Source: CAVWDI01 sp963753725 (lineage in GTDB: Bacteria; Chloroflexota; Anaerolineae; Anaerolineales; UBA4823). From it: 64,000 nucleotides of DNA. A program made the position numbers and the translations under genes. Each line of letters opens with the position of its first letter. The first letter of the stretch is position 1. Positions 63,979 to 64,000 of the stretch are shown here, one piece after another. The notes beneath the pieces are model-generated. The model was not told where the DNA came from and did no database searches. It saw only the letters and a program-made list of their open reading frames with translations. The DNA lies in NCBI GenBank assembly GCA_963753725.1, contig CAVWDI010000001.1:62001-126000 (forward strand). The letters are read 5' to 3'.

Positions 63979-64000
63979 ATGGCAGACGAAATAGTACAGC
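63979..64000 (+). CDS. Start of an unidentified gene
   Basis: An AGGAGG ribosome site five bases before ATG opens a frame (MADEIVQ) that runs off the window. The 213 bp before it, 63766-63978, hold no other feature I recognise. Confidence 0.5.

Noticed and set aside
1..64000. CRISPR arrays, tRNA or rRNA genes, phage or integrase genes
   Set aside because: I saw no regularly spaced repeats, cloverleaf-like sequences, ribosomal RNA segments or integrases; apart from the two insertion sequences, no mobile-element genes were found.

Overview
The window looks like part of an anaerobic, heterotrophic bacterial chromosome of moderate GC. I infer Chloroflexota (Anaerolineae-like) from three things: the acidic Glu/Pro linkers behind the lipoboxes of both sugar-binding lipoproteins, the unusually large number of TIM-barrel sugar isomerases and Gfo/Idh/MocA enzymes, and strictly anaerobic chemistry (a tungsten-type aldehyde:ferredoxin oxidoreductase and a corrinoid methyl carrier). 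No rRNA, tRNA or CRISPR array was seen, so the taxonomy is inference.

Region 1 (1-9.6 kb, minus strand) is a sugar import and isomerisation operon: ROK repressor, CUT1 ABC transporter (binding lipoprotein, two permeases, two different ATPases), a D-tagatose 3-epimerase family enzyme, a second TIM-barrel isomerase and the start of a Gfo/Idh/MocA dehydrogenase. Region 2 (9.8-15.8 kb, plus) is a GntR regulator followed by a PfkB kinase, a split transketolase, an NAD-dependent oxidoreductase with a SAF domain and an isomerase. Region 3 (15.9-20.8 kb) holds three HAD phosphatases, a GntR regulator and an isolated isomerase.

Region 4 (21.2-28 kb) is a deoxysugar module. A LacI repressor and a rhamnulokinase operon diverge around one operator; the operon continues with an aldehyde ferredoxin oxidoreductase, two class II aldolases and a PfkB kinase. 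The simplest reading is rhamnose/fucose-type breakdown in which L-lactaldehyde is oxidised with ferredoxin. Region 5 (28-33.9 kb) is a CUT2 (ribose-type) transporter, an isomerase and a second GntR regulator with promoters that share a 14-bp element. Region 6 (33.9-39.2 kb) is a UroD-fold methyltransferase and its corrinoid protein, split apart and capped by two insertion sequences. Region 7 (39.3-47.6 kb) is a PfkB kinase and a seven-gene minus-strand oxidative sugar/sugar-acid operon.

Region 8 (47.9-59 kb, plus) is a complete MoxR-DUF58-BatA/B/C/D/E operon followed by a two-component pair. Region 9 (59-64 kb) holds rpe and rpiA, a TetR-controlled MFS exporter with a YwiC-like membrane protein, and the first codons of another gene.

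At least fifteen reading frames are broken by single-base insertions or deletions, mostly in short homopolymers, in genes whose protein sequence is otherwise well conserved. I regard most of these as sequencing or assembly errors; such genes are given as one full-length locus with the break described.
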